A stretch of DNA of 64,000 bases from Marinihelvus sp963695135 (GTDB lineage Bacteria; Pseudomonadota; Gammaproteobacteria; Xanthomonadales; SZUA-36): positions 62,001 through 126,000 of the forward strand of contig CAVOGA010000001.1 of NCBI GenBank assembly GCA_963695135.1, read 5' to 3'. A model generated the notes under the pieces. It was not told the DNA's origin and made no database searches. It saw only the letters and a program-made list of their open reading frames with translations. A program made the translations under genes and the position numbers. Shown here in pieces: positions 10,901 to 21,181 of the stretch (position 1 is the first letter of the stretch; each line of letters starts with the position of its first letter).

Positions 10901-12193
10901 ATGGCCGATAAAAAGAAACTCAGTCTCAGTGCCCGGATCCTGTTAGCCATGGTGCTGGGCGGCGTCGCCGGGTGGATCATCTCCGCCATGGGCAACCCGG
11001 ACTGGACCCGGATCTGGCTGATCGATGGCGTTTTCCGCGTTTTTGGCCAGGTCTTTATCTCCCTGCTGCAGATGCTGGTTGTGCCGCTGGTGTTTATCTC
11101 CCTGGTCTGCGGTTCGAGTTCCCTGTCCGATCCGAAGGTGCTTGGCAGGGTCGGTGGCAAGGCCATTGGGCTGTACATGCTCACCACCGGCATCGCCGTC
11201 ACCCTCGCACTGACCGCAGCGGCCATTTTCGAGCCGGGCATCGGCGCTGAACCGGCCAAGATCGTGGCGCGTGAAGTCGCCGCCGCCACCCCCTTCAGCC
11301 AGGTGCTGATCGACATGGTGCCGCGCAACCCGGTGGCCGCGATGGCCAATGCCCAGATGCTGCCGATCATCGTGTTCTCGGTCCTGCTGGGCATCTCCAT
11401 TACGCTCAGCGGCAGCGCCGGCAAACGCATCAGCGCCTGGTTCGGGGATATGAACGAGATCATCATGAAGCTGGTCACCCTGGTGATGCGCTTTGCGCCT
11501 TACGGCGTTTTCGCGCTGATCGCGAACCTGGCGGCCACCAGTGACATGTCGGACTTCGTCGCGGTGGGCAAGTACGTGATCCTGGTGTTCGCGGTGCTGT
11601 TTGTGCACGCGCTGGTGGTCTATCCGACGCTGCTGACCGTTCTGGGGCGGGTCAACCCGGTGATGTTTTTCATGAAGATGCGCGCGGCCATGATGTTCGC
11701 CTTCTCCACCGCCTCGAGCAATGCCACGATTCCGGTCACCCTGGAAACCGTTGAGAAGCGGCTCGGTGTCAGCAACCGGATCGCGTCCTTTACCGTGCCC
11801 CTGGGCGCGACCATCAACATGGACGGCACGGCCATCATGCAGGGCATCGCGACCGGCTTTATCGCCCAGTTCTATGGCATCGACCTGACCCTCGGCCAGT
11901 ACCTGATGGTGGTGGTGATGGTGATTCTCGCCTCCGTCGGCACCGCCGGCGTGCCCAGCGTGGGCCTGGTGGTGCTGGCGGGTGTGCTGTCCCAGGTCGG
12001 ACTGCCGCCGGAGGGTATCGCCATGATTCTCGGCGTAGACCGGCTGCTGGACATGACGCGCACCGCCGTCAACGTCACCGGGGACGCCATGGTCACCACC
12101 ATCGTCGCGCGCAGCGAGGGCGAACTGGACCTGGAAGTACTTAACGACCCCGAAGCAGGCAGCGATTTCGAAAGCGAAGCTGCGCGCGCCTGA
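10901..12193 (+). CDS. Dicarboxylate/amino acid:cation symporter (DAACS family)
   Basis: A 430-residue inner-membrane Na+- or H+-coupled symporter of the GltP/DctA/SstT superfamily. Eight or so hydrophobic segments are visible. The substrate-binding signatures are intact: the serine-rich hairpin AFSTASSNATIPVTLE near residues 265-280, GATINMDGTAIMQG near residues 305-318, and the HP2 region VASVGTAGVPSVGLVVL-like near residues 345-362. It starts with MADKKKLSLSARILLAMVLG after a GGGGA box. The gene stands alone, convergent with mnmG and divergent from glnS. Glutamate, aspartate, serine or C4-dicarboxylates are all possible substrates; sequence alone does not separate them. Confidence 0.92.
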   Translation: MADKKKLSLSARILLAMVLGGVAGWIISAMGNPDWTRIWLIDGVFRVFGQVFISLLQMLVVPLVFISLVCGSSSLSDPKVLGRVGGKAIGLYMLTTGIAVTLALTAAAIFEPGIGAEPAKIVAREVAAATPFSQVLIDMVPRNPVAAMANAQMLPIIVFSVLLGISITLSGSAGKRISAWFGDMNEIIMKLVTLVMRFAPYGVFALIANLAATSDMSDFVAVGKYVILVFAVLFVHALVVYPTLLTVLGRVNPVMFFMKMRAAMMFAFSTASSNATIPVTLETVEKRLGVSNRIASFTVPLGATINMDGTAIMQGIATGFIAQFYGIDLTLGQYLMVVVMVILASVGTAGVPSVGLVVLAGVLSQVGLPPEGIAMILGVDRLLDMTRTAVNVTGDAMVTTIVARSEGELDLEVLNDPEAGSDFESEAARA

Positions 12194-12244
12194 CACCTGA
12201 ACCTGCACCCTCCCCCGGCAGCCTGGATGCAGCCGCCAACAAGG

Positions 12245-12272
12245 CAAAAAAAACCCCGGTCATACCGGGGTT
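12245..12272 (-). terminator. Rho-independent terminator, minus strand (mnmG transcript)
   Basis: A 9-bp perfect stem (12252-12260 with 12264-12272) around a 3-base loop, followed on the minus strand by a run of eight T. It ends the leftward mnmG transcript about 165 bases after the mnmG stop. It could also slow rightward transcription from the symporter gene, but the plus-strand side lacks a T run. Confidence 0.88.
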
Positions 12273-12434
12273 ATTAAAGGTGTGCCGCTTAGGCTGATGA
12301 AGTGTGGGGACTGCCTGTATGTCGCGACACACCAGGCACAGTCAACTTGCAGGCTTAGGGTAACCAAAGGGTCGTTAAAGCACTGTAAACCCATCGTTCT
12401 TCTTTCGTTCACTATGGCCCGCTGAATGCGACCA

Positions 12435-14326
12435 TCAGGCGGACTGACGCTCCGGCGCCTGTTTTTTGAGGTGAACCAGCAGCAGGGAAACCGCCGCCGG
12501 GGTCACGCCGGGCACCCGGGCCGCCTGGCCGACCGTGTCCGGGCGGGCCTGCTGAAGTTTCTCAAGCGCCTCGCTGGACAGACCGCGGACCAGGGCAAAA
12601 TCGAAACCGGCGGGTATCTCCCGGCTTTCGTGCTTGCGACTGCGCTCGATTTCCTGCGCCTGGCGCTGCAGGTAGCCCTCGTAGCGCACCTGGATTTCCA
12701 CCTGCTCGGCGACCCTCGGGTCCGCCACCGGCGGACCAATGCCTTCTACACCGGTCAGGGCCGCATAGTCGACCTCCGGCCGTTTGAGCAGATCCAGGGC
12801 GCGAACTTCCTTGCCGAGCCCCAGTGACAGTGACGCCTGGACGGCGCGACCCAGCGGGTTGTCCGACGTAAGCCACAGCCCCGCAAGACGCTCCGTCTCC
12901 CGGGTGATGGCATCACGCTTGGCGCAAAAAGCGCTCCAGCGCGCGTCATCCACCAGCCCCAGTTCGCGGCCGGTTTCGGTGAGGCGCAGGTCCGCATTGT
13001 CCTCGCGCAGCTGCAGGCGGTATTCGGCGCGGCTGGTGAACATCCGGTAAGGCTCGCGCGCGCCCTGGGTGGTCAGGTCATCGACCAGCACGCCCAGGTA
13101 GGCCTCGTCGCGGCGCGGCACCCAGGGCTCGTCGCCCAACGCCCTGCGGGCAGCGTTCAGGCCGGCCAGCAGGCCCTGCGCTGCGGCCTCCTCGTAACCG
13201 GTGGTGCCGTTGATCTGGCCAGCGAAATAGAGATTCTCCAGCGGCCGGGTTTCCAGGCTGGCATGCAGACCGCGGGGGTCGAAAAAGTCGTACTCGATCG
13301 CGTAGCCCGGCCGGGTGATGTGCGCGTTCTCAAAGCCGGCAATGGACCGCACAAAGTCCAGCTGAACCTCGAACGGCAGGCTGGTGGAGATGCCATTCGG
13401 ATACAGCTCACGGGTGTGCAGGCCTTCCGGCTCGATAAAGATCTGGTGGCCCGTCACGCTCGGCGAATCGCACCACCTTGTCCTCGATCGACGGACAGTA
13501 GCGCGGGCCGCTGCCCTCGATGGCCCCGGCATACATGGGTGAGCGATGCAGGGCGCCGCGGATGATTTCGTGGCTGCGCTCGTTGGTGTGCGTGATCCAG
13601 CAGCTGACCTGTTGCGGATGGTCATCCGCAGAACCGAGATAGGAAAACACCGGCAGGGGTGTGTCGCCGGGCTGCTCCTGCAGGTTCGAAAAATCCACGG
13701 TCTTGCCGTCGATGCGCGGCGGCGTTCCGGTTTTCAGGCGCCCCACTTCCAGCGGCAGCTCGCGCAGGCGCGCGGCCAGCGTCAGTCGACGGGGGATCGC
13801 CGGCGCGGCCACCGGCAAGCTGGGTCTCGCCAATATGGATCCTGCCACCCAGGAAGGTGCCGGTGGTCAGCACCACCGTGTCCGCGTGAAACTCCAGGCC
13901 CTGCGCCGTGCGGCAGCCGGTCACCCGGTCGCCGGCCAGCAGCAGGTCATCCACGCCCTGCTGAAACACCGCGAGATTCGGCTGGTTTTCCACCGCCCGG
14001 CGGATAAAGGCGCGGTAAAGGTTACGGTCGCACTGGGCGCGCGTGGCGCGCACGGCCGGGCCCTTGCGCGCGTTCAGGGTGCGTAACTGGATGCCGGCTG
14101 CATCCGCGGCCCGGGCCATCACACCACCCAGCGCGTCAATCTCGCGCACCAGGTGGCCCTTGCCGATGCCGCCAATCGCCGGGTTGCAGCTCATCTGGCC
14201 GATGGTTTCGATATTGTGCGTGAGCAGCAGCGTCCGGGCACCACAGCGGGCGGCGGCCAGGGCGGCCTCCGTACCGGCATGGCCACCACCGATGACGATG
14301 ACCTGGTAGTGCTGAACGGGCTTCAT
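12435..14326 (-). CDS. mnmG: tRNA uridine-5-carboxymethylaminomethyl(34) synthesis enzyme MnmG (two frameshifts)
   Basis: FAD enzyme that, with MnmE, installs the cmnm5 modification at U34 of tRNAs. Visible motifs are the FAD site IVIGGGHAGTEAALAAAR, NPAIGGIGKGHLVREIDALGG, GTFLGGRIHIG, GRLKTGTPPRIDGKTVDF, HQIFIEPEG, and GYEEAAAQGLLAGLNAA. The C-terminal MnmE-interacting helical domain ends in AAVSLLLVHLKK. The span is 1892 bases, 3n+2, so two inserted bases leave 629 residues, the same length as E. coli MnmG. The breaks lie near 13786 (after AGGRAGDPPS) and near 13450 (between RFAERDG and HQIFIEP). Because this is a highly conserved housekeeping gene, sequence error is more likely than real loss. 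Confidence 0.93.
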
Positions 14327-14402
14327 TGGATTGCCCCACGCTGAGCCAAAAGGGGCCGCATTATCCAGCTAAAAGCGGCAGAAAAGCAAGTAAAAACAGG
14401 GA

Positions 14403-16760
14403 TTAAGAACCCTCGACGGCCAGGCCGCCAACCAGCTCCCGAAGCTCCTGCCGCTCGATCAGCAGCGGGTCCGCCTCGCTCCAGATGGTCAGCGCGTAGT
14501 TGGCGGAAGCCGCCGCCAGCGAGTCAAGCCCCCGGGCCGCCTGCAACCTGGCCCGCGCCGACCACAGCTCGGCCAGGTTCGGGTCGATGCGAAAGCCGCG
14601 CTCTATGGTCTTTTCCGCTGCCGCCAGGTCACCAGCCAGGATTTCGGCCTGCGCCAGCTGCGCCAGCAAGGTCGACATGCCATAGGCATTGATTTCACCG
14701 GCAATGAATGAGCCGTCCACCTGTTCAATGGTCAGTCGCATCTGCTCCGCCGCTTCCTGGTACTTCTCCTCCTGGAACAGGATTGCACCGGCCACCAGGG
14801 GCACCTGGAAGGCGAGCCCGTCAAATTTAAGTGCTTGCAGAACGGCCTCGAACTGCTCCAGGGCGTACCGGGCGCTTTCAAAATTCCCCTCCTGTGCAGC
14901 GATGCTGGCCTCAATCGCCTCCAGGAACTGGTTCAGCGGTGGTTGCGGCACCATGGCCCGGGCCTCCAGCAGCACGGCCCGTGCTTCGTCCGTTTTGCCC
15001 ACGCGAAGATAGGCGCCGCTGATGCTGGAATGAATGGACAGCGCCGTGATGAACGGCGGCTGGGTCTCGGTAATCAACGGCTCGGCCGCGCGGAGCTGCT
15101 CCACCACCTTGTCGATCTGCCCGAGGCGATTGGCGTAATGCGAGGCCGCGATGTGCACCGCCGCGCGTTGCGCAGCGGTGCGCGCCGTGCGTCCGGCTTC
15201 TTCCAGCAGTCGCTCCGCCTGTTTCCGGTCGCCACGCCGTGCCGCGATGAGTTGCAGGCGAAGAAGCGGCGTCGACGGCGTCACTGTCGATGCAGGGAGG
15301 CCTGCTGGTACTGGCTTTCGGCCTCATCCAGCTCACCACTGTCGCGCAGCAGGTCGCCCAGCTTGAGGCTGGCGCCGCTCTCCTTGGGGCGCTCTTCCTG
15401 GTAGCGCCGCGCGTATTCAATGGCGCCATCAAAATCACCACTGGAGCGCACCAGGTCCGCGAGGACCAGGTTGAGATCAACGAACAGGGCATCGCGCTGC
15501 AGGGCCTGTTCAAAATGGGACCTGGCACCTTCCAGGTCCCCGCTAACCATCAGCTGCTGACCGAGTTGCGCATGCGCGCCGCCGTCGTCCAGCAGGCGGG
15601 CCTGCAGGCGCAGAAATTCCAGCAACTTTTCGCTCTGCCCGGTGGTCTGGTAGTACATGAGCTTGATGGTGGAACGGTCCCTCAGGGGCAGGCGGAAATC
15701 CAGCCGCTGGGCCTGCTCCAGTTCCGGAACCGCGGCCGGCATGTTGCCGGACTGCACCAACAGCGCCGCCTTCATGAAATAGGCCAGGACGAAATTAGGA
15801 TCCTGCTCCAGCGTCTCGTCCAGGGCGCTCATGGCGCCGGGCACATCATTTTCCAGCAAACGCTTGTTCAGGGCTGAAATGTACGACTTCAGCGCTTCCT
15901 CCGATTCACCATAGGTTTCAGCCAGCGGCAAATCTTCCTGGTCGCGCAGGCTGATGGACGGCACATCCAGCGCCTCGCGCAGGGCAACGGACGTCCTGGT
16001 CCAGCATGTCATAGACATCCCAGCCCTGTTGCGTGATCTCGGCAACCTGGGCCATGCTTTCCACGTTCCACAGGCGTGTGGCGAGCACCAGTTCATCACC
16101 TGTCAGGCTTATGGAACCCTCGACGAAATATTGCCGGTTCGCGTCCCTGGCAATATCCCGCAGCAGCGAGGCGGGAACGCCCACGCCGTCCTCGTAGCCG
16201 GCGGCCTTCAGGCGGCCGTAATAGCCGCCACCCCAGCCTTCATAGGGCGATGAGGCCACCATGTAGGGGTCCTGCTGCAGGTCCTGGGTGAGCAACTCGG
16301 TCGCGCCATACTGGAGCCAGTCCAGTTCCGGGTCGTTGGATTCGTTGTCGTAGAAAAATACCGCGACCCGCTGCCGGAACCCCTCTTTGGGCACCAGCAT
16401 TTCGCCCGCCACGCCCTGCTCATCGACATAGGCCACAACTTCGGCCGTCGCGCCGAGGTTCTCGCCGCCATAGAAGGTCAACAGCAGCCCGGTGGTGGCG
16501 ATGACATTGATCGGCACACCGATCTTCTGAGCCGTCGTGGCAGTGTCCTTGCCCGGCCGGCCATAGGACCAGGCGATCAGCAGCACCGCCGGGATCAGCG
16601 AATACAGTCCCCAGAAGACCAGGTCCGTGAGGTCGGGCGAGAGGTGATGGCGGTCCACGAGACGGTCGACAATCTCGACAACCACCCAGCAGCCGGCAGC
16701 GTAAACACCCACCGCCGGCAGAACACGCCGTTCCCTCAATTCCGTAATGAAATCATTCAT
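14403..16760 (-). CDS. Membrane-anchored TPR protein with FlgO-like domain (two breaks)
   Basis: About 785 residues read across two frame changes. The N-terminus has two membrane segments (about residues 12-32 and 44-62), a third near 78-96, then a periplasmic region resembling the FlgO/CadC-type 'find the ATP-free effector' domain with VAVFFYDNESNDPELDWLQ, YGATELLTQDLQQ and YFVEGSISLTGDELVLATRL. Several TPR-like helices then run to the C-terminus. The first break is near 15999 (after YDMLDQDV; one extra base). The second, at 15281-15284, is a TGA stop overlapping a GTG start. Joining the two gives a continuous TPR helix pair, so I favour one protein, but a translationally coupled second gene (14403-15284) is possible. 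No catalytic domain is visible; a scaffold or sensor role is inferred. Confidence 0.68.
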
Positions 16761-16836
16761 AAGGCTGGTTCATATCCCCGTTGCTGCCCACTTCAGCAGA
16801 GTTTTACGAGCCGTGAAAGTGTAATTCGTTGGTTTT

Positions 16837-17656
16837 TCAGCGCCTGGGTTCGGGTCTGGTGCCGGCGACCCCTGAACTGTGCCCGGCCGGGGCGCGGGAA
16901 GGACGGCTTTGGTAGCGCGTCCGGGGCGCGCTGATGCGCATTGATCCGCTCCGTACCGGGGTTCCGTAGCCGGGAGAGACGCGTTGCTGGCTGAGATCCG
17001 GGATACGGACGGGATCCGGCCGCTGAAAGCCCTGCCCGACCTTGCCGGCGTCCGGCTGAAATTTAAAGTCCGTGCTGTAATTGCCCGGATTGCCTGTTGG
17101 CCGCGCGAGGCTGCTGATCTGGCTGGCGCTGCTCCCGTAAGTTCTGGCGCCCTACGTATCCGGGCGCCGGATCAAGACCCTGGTAAGGAATGCGATCCAC
17201 CGGCCCGGTGTAAACCGGTGGCAGCACGGACCCTGGCGCACCGGGCTCTACGGGGCTTGAATGACCGTCCGGGTAAGGGTGCAACGGCCGGCGATAAGGA
17301 TGCCACGGTCCGGGCGCCCCGTAATAATCCCACACGTACCAGGGCCGGTAGCCGTAGTAGGGATAGTACAGCCCGTAATAGGGGCTGTACGCGCCCAGCC
17401 AGCTTGGCTGATACCAGGGGTAAACGGCGCCGTAGGGATAGAAATAGCCGGTTCGTACAGTACTGAAGTTCACGAAGGTAACGCCACCATCAACCCGCTC
17501 CACGTTCGCGGTTGAGAGCATGTCGTACAGGGTGGGGGCAGTGGATGTCGTTGGCGTCGTGCTGCACGCCATCAGCAGGCAAGCCGCTGCAGCCAGCAGC
17601 AGCGGCAGAAGCCGGCGGGCCTTACCCGCCGCGGGCCATGTGGCGTATTTGTGCAT
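16837..17656 (-). CDS. Tyr/Pro-rich lipoprotein, continued past a frameshift
   Basis: The N-terminus MHKYATW with a basic stretch, a hydrophobic core and the lipobox LLMAC (Cys near residue 31) marks a lipoprotein. A region of short Tyr-Pro-Gly-Trp motifs (YSPYYGLYYPYYGYRPWY) follows. In the starting frame a TAA comes at 17063. An overlapping frame, open from about 17151 down to a TGA at 16837-16839, continues with Arg/Pro/Ser-rich sequence (RTYGSSASQISS, YQSRPSRAPAG). The combined span is 820 bases, 3n+1, as for one inserted base between 17063 and 17151, giving about 272 residues. The N-terminal part (17063-17656) is solid; the extension is an inference, but it explains an otherwise empty 300 bases. 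Function unknown. Confidence 0.62.
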
Positions 17657-17792
17657 GCTGATAGCGTAGCACAGCGGGGTGCTACCGGTTCGTGAAACCG
17701 CCGCGCAGCGCCTGTTATCCGGAGCGCCAGGGCGCAGAAGTTCGCTAGAATGGAACCTTGAGAACGTCGCCCCTCGCCACCGCAGGATAAGT

Positions 17793-18002
17793 ATGAGCAA
17801 TCGAGTTTACGACCTCCAGGGATACACCATCGTGCTGGACCATATCGCCTTCCTGACGCGGGTGTTTGAGGCGGAGGATGATGAAGGCTTCCAGTTCAAC
17901 ATCCGATTTGCCGCTGATGTGCGCCTGGCGCCGCGGTTTCCCACGCGCAACGAGGCTGAGCTCGCACGCAGCCTGCTGGTGCAGGCGCTGAAGGACCGCT
18001 AA
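17793..18002 (+). CDS. Small hypothetical protein (69 aa)
   Basis: I chose the ATG at 17793 because AGGA sits six bases upstream. The 69-residue product (MSNRVYDLQGYTIVLDHIAF to LVQALKDR) is mixed acidic and hydrophobic, with a Phe/Asp/Glu-rich middle and no signal peptide, Cys pair or membrane segment. The alternating pattern suggests a small alpha/beta domain, perhaps binding a ligand or partner, but I do not recognise the family. It is divergent from the lipoprotein gene and its last four bases overlap the convergent end of the next gene. Confidence 0.68.
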   Translation: MSNRVYDLQGYTIVLDHIAFLTRVFEAEDDEGFQFNIRFAADVRLAPRFPTRNEAELARSLLVQALKDR

Positions 18003-18415
18003 TCCTGGCGGCTGCTGCTGACGAGTACGGCCCCGGCGGAACCGGGCGCCAGCACGACCACCATCACCTGAGCCGCTCCGGAACGGGCGACCTGCTCATC
18101 CGCTTGCAGGGTAATTTCTCCCGTGGTCCATTCCTGGCCACCCTGGGTCCAGCTGATTTCCACCGGCTCAGCACGATAAGCGACGCCGGGAAAGCCCGAT
18201 GCGCAGCTGGCGCCGGGCGAAATATAGCCGCAGGAGACGAAATTACCCGTTGCCGGGACCAGCAAGCGGATGGAATTGATGGGGCTTGCCGACCGGTTTT
18301 CGAAGTCCAGGCCGTCAATTTGCAGGGCCGGCCCCGGTCCGGCGGGCAACGCGGCGCAGCCGGACAACATCAGCGCGAGAAGGCCGGGCCGGACACTGCG
18401 CAGTGGCGTTTTCAC
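17999..18415 (-). CDS. Hypothetical lipoprotein (138 aa)
   Basis: The N-terminus MKTPLRSVRPGLLALMLSGCAALPAG has a lipobox (LSGC, Cys near residue 20). The mature part is short and beta-rich, with two Cys (CGYISPGASC) that could form a disulfide, and a hydrophobic C-terminal strand (AAQVMVVVLAPGSAGAVLV). No known family is evident. It lies 15 bases after the stop of pepN on the same strand, so it may be cotranscribed with it, and overlaps the end of the convergent 69-aa gene by four bases. Confidence 0.72.
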   Translation of the reverse strand: MKTPLRSVRPGLLALMLSGCAALPAGPGPALQIDGLDFENRSASPINSIRLLVPATGNFVSCGYISPGASCASGFPGVAYRAEPVEISWTQGGQEWTTGEITLQADEQVARSGAAQVMVVVLAPGSAGAVLVSSSRQD

Positions 18416-18430
18416 CGGCCCCTGGTGATC

Positions 18431-21076
18431 TCAGTCCGCGCTGAGTTTCAGGGCGTGGCTGACTATCTCGAATACGTCGGTAGACAGGCCATCCACCGCG
18501 GCGATGCGCTCCAGCTCGGCGCGCATCATGGCCCGCCGTGATTCGTCGTAGCGGGGCCAGCGGTTAAAGGCTGAAACCAGCCGGGCGGCAACCTGGGGAT
18601 TGGTCGCGTTCAGGCTGATCACCTGGTCCGCAACAAAGCGGTAGCCGCTGCCGTCCGGTGCATGAAAGCCGGTGGGGTTGAGCATGGCGAAGGCGCCAAT
18701 CAGGGCGCGGACCTTGTTCGGATTGCGCAAACTGAATTCCGGATGACCGGTGAGCGTCTTGACCTGTTTGACCGTGGCATGACCGGGCTTGACCGCCTGC
18801 ATCACGAACCACTTGTCCATGACCAGCGCATCGCCCTGCCAGCGGGCCTCGAAGTCCGCCAGCGCCTCGCTGGCGCCGGGCAGGTCGTTCAGCACCAGCG
18901 CGCGCATGGCCGCCAGCGAGTCGGTCATATTGTCACTGGCCGCCAACTGGCGGCGCGCAAGGGAAGCGCCGGCCGGCGTCAACGCCAGGTAGGACAGGGC
19001 CACGCCTTTCAGCGCACGTCCGGCCATCGCCTGCGGCGCCTTGTCGTAGTCGCGGCCATCGTCAAAACGCTGGTAGGCCTTCATGAACTCCTGTTCGAGC
19101 GCCAGGGCGAGCCGTCTGCGCACAAACTCACGGGCACTGTGAATGGCGTCCACGTCGACCCGGCCGGACTGTTCTGCCAGGTAGTCCTCATCCGGCAGGG
19201 CCAGGGACTCGGCGACCAGGGCCGGATCAGCAGAATCGTCATTCAGCAGCCCGCGGAAAGCCCGCACCAGCGGCTCGGACAGCTCCATGGCCTCGCTGCG
19301 TCCAAATCGCCCGACCTGTTCCAGGATCGCCGCCTGGGACAGTCGCTGGGCCGCTTCCCAGCGCGTGAACGGGTCCGGATCGGAGGCGATCAGCACCGCC
19401 AGGGCATCGGCGCTGAAGTCATAATGAACTTTCACCGGCGCGGAAAAGTCGCGCAGCAGGGACGGCACCGGCGGCTCCGCCACATCCTCGAACACGAAGG
19501 TCTGCTCCGCCTCCTCGAGCATCAGTACGCGGGTTGTGCCCCGCGCTGCATCCTCACCCGCCAGGCGCAGCGGCAGGGAACGGCCGGCCGCATCCAGCAA
19601 CCCCATGGCGAAAGGGATCACCAGCGGTTGCTTGTCTGCCTGGTCAGGCGTTGCCGGCGTGACCTGGCGCAGGGTCAGGGTGTACCGGCTGCTGTCGGGG
19701 TCATGCTCCGTGGTGACAAACACTTCCGGCGTGCCCGACTGGCTGTACCAGCGCGCAAAGCGCGACAGGTCCCGCTGGTTCGCGTCCGCCATGGCCGCGA
19801 GGAAATCGTCACAGGTTACCGCTTCACCGTCGTGCCGCTCGAAATAGAGGCGCATGCCCTTCTGGAAGCCTTCCTCGCCCAGCAGCGTGTGGTACATGCG
19901 GATAATCGTGGCCCCTTTCTGGTACACCGTCGAGGTATAGAAATTGTTGATTTCCAGGTACTGGTCCGGGCGGATCGGATGCGCCATGGGCCCGGCGTCT
20001 TCCGGAAACTGCCGGCTTCTCAGGTCCCGCACATCCTGGATACGCTTGACCGCGCGGGACTGCATGTCGGCGGAGAACTCTTCGTCACGAAAGACGGTAA
20101 GGCCTTCCTTCAAAGTCAGCTGAAACCAGTCCTGGCAGGTGACCCGGTTGCCGGTCCAGTTATGAAAGTACTCGTGGCCGATCACGCCCTCGATGCCCTG
20201 GTAGTCAAAATCCGTGGCCGTGTCCGGTCGCGCCAGCACGTAGCGGGTGTTGAAGATGTTCAGGCCCTTGTTCTCCATCGCACCCATGTTGAAATCGTTG
20301 GTGGCGACGATGTTGTAAATGTCCAGGTCGTACTCAAGACCGAACCGCTCCTCGTCCCAGCGCATCGCGTTGATCAGCGAGTCCATGGCGTGCTCGCAGC
20401 GGTCGATGTTCTCCGCCTCGACGTAAACCCGCAGGGTGACCTCGCGACCGCTGCGGGTGGTGAAATGCGCCTCGGTATGCTGCAGGTCGCCTGCAACCAG
20501 GGCAAACAGGTAGGAAGGCTTGGGAAACGGATCATCCCAGCGGACCCAGTGGCGCCCGTCTTCCAGCGCGCCAGATTCAACCGGGTTACCGTTCGACAGC
20601 AGCACCGGAAAGCGGGCCTGGTTCGCCTCAAGACGAACGCTGTAACGGGTCATGACATCCGGCCGGTCCGGGAACCAGGTGATCTTGCGAAAGCCTTCCG
20701 GCTCACACTGGGTGAGCAGAAAGTCTCCGGACCGGTACAGGCCCTCCAGGGCCAGGTTTTCGGCTGGGTTGATCCGGACCACCGAACGCACCGTGCACTC
20801 CGCCGGTGCGTCCTCGATGGTCAGGGTCTCGCCTTCAATGGCGTAAGCGCTGTCATCGAGTTCCTCGTCATTGATGGACAAGGTCAGCAGCTCAGGACCG
20901 GAACCGTCAAGTTCCAGCGGCCCCGGCGCACCGGAGCGGGATCGCAGGACCATCACCGTGGTCACCTGCGTGTAGCCATCCCGAATGTCAAAATCCAGCT
21001 CAACCGAATCAAGATGCCACGGATAGGGCGTGTAGTCTTTCCTGAAGATGGGCTGGCGCGGCTGACCTTGCTTCAT
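18431..21076 (-). CDS. pepN: Aminopeptidase N (M1 family)
   Basis: An 881-residue zinc aminopeptidase, close to E. coli PepN in length. The exopeptidase motif GAMEN (within FNMGAMENKGLNIFNT) lies near residue 260 and the zinc site HEYFHNWTGNR near residue 296, with the third ligand Glu in TLKEGLTVFRDEEFS. The long C-terminal helical domain is complete. It removes N-terminal residues from peptides in the cytoplasm. The divergent 105-base region upstream separates it from the dehydratase gene. Confidence 0.97.
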   Translation of the reverse strand: MKQGQPRQPIFRKDYTPYPWHLDSVELDFDIRDGYTQVTTVMVLRSRSGAPGPLELDGSGPELLTLSINDEELDDSAYAIEGETLTIEDAPAECTVRSVVRINPAENLALEGLYRSGDFLLTQCEPEGFRKITWFPDRPDVMTRYSVRLEANQARFPVLLSNGNPVESGALEDGRHWVRWDDPFPKPSYLFALVAGDLQHTEAHFTTRSGREVTLRVYVEAENIDRCEHAMDSLINAMRWDEERFGLEYDLDIYNIVATNDFNMGAMENKGLNIFNTRYVLARPDTATDFDYQGIEGVIGHEYFHNWTGNRVTCQDWFQLTLKEGLTVFRDEEFSADMQSRAVKRIQDVRDLRSRQFPEDAGPMAHPIRPDQYLEINNFYTSTVYQKGATIIRMYHTLLGEEGFQKGMRLYFERHDGEAVTCDDFLAAMADANQRDLSRFARWYSQSGTPEVFVTTEHDPDSSRYTLTLRQVTPATPDQADKQPLVIPFAMGLLDAAGRSLPLRLAGEDAARGTTRVLMLEEAEQTFVFEDVAEPPVPSLLRDFSAPVKVHYDFSADALAVLIASDPDPFTRWEAAQRLSQAAILEQVGRFGRSEAMELSEPLVRAFRGLLNDDSADPALVAESLALPDEDYLAEQSGRVDVDAIHSAREFVRRRLALALEQEFMKAYQRFDDGRDYDKAPQAMAGRALKGVALSYLALTPAGASLARRQLAASDNMTDSLAAMRALVLNDLPGASEALADFEARWQGDALVMDKWFVMQAVKPGHATVKQVKTLTGHPEFSLRNPNKVRALIGAFAMLNPTGFHAPDGSGYRFVADQVISLNATNPQVAARLVSAFNRWPRYDESRRAMMRAELERIAAVDGLSTDVFEIVSHALKLSAD

Positions 21077-21181
21077 AATCGATAATCCATTGGTTCGGCT
21101 GGAGCGAAAAATAGCAGCGTATTATAACGCTCCGCCGGTAAAATTCGTCGACGTCGCAGGCCTGATGAGAGTGCGCCAACC

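Noticed and set aside
17280..17460. Tyr/Pro/Gly-rich stretch as a DNA tandem repeat or CRISPR-like array
   Set aside because: It is a protein-level compositional bias in the lipoprotein; there are no regular repeats or spacers.
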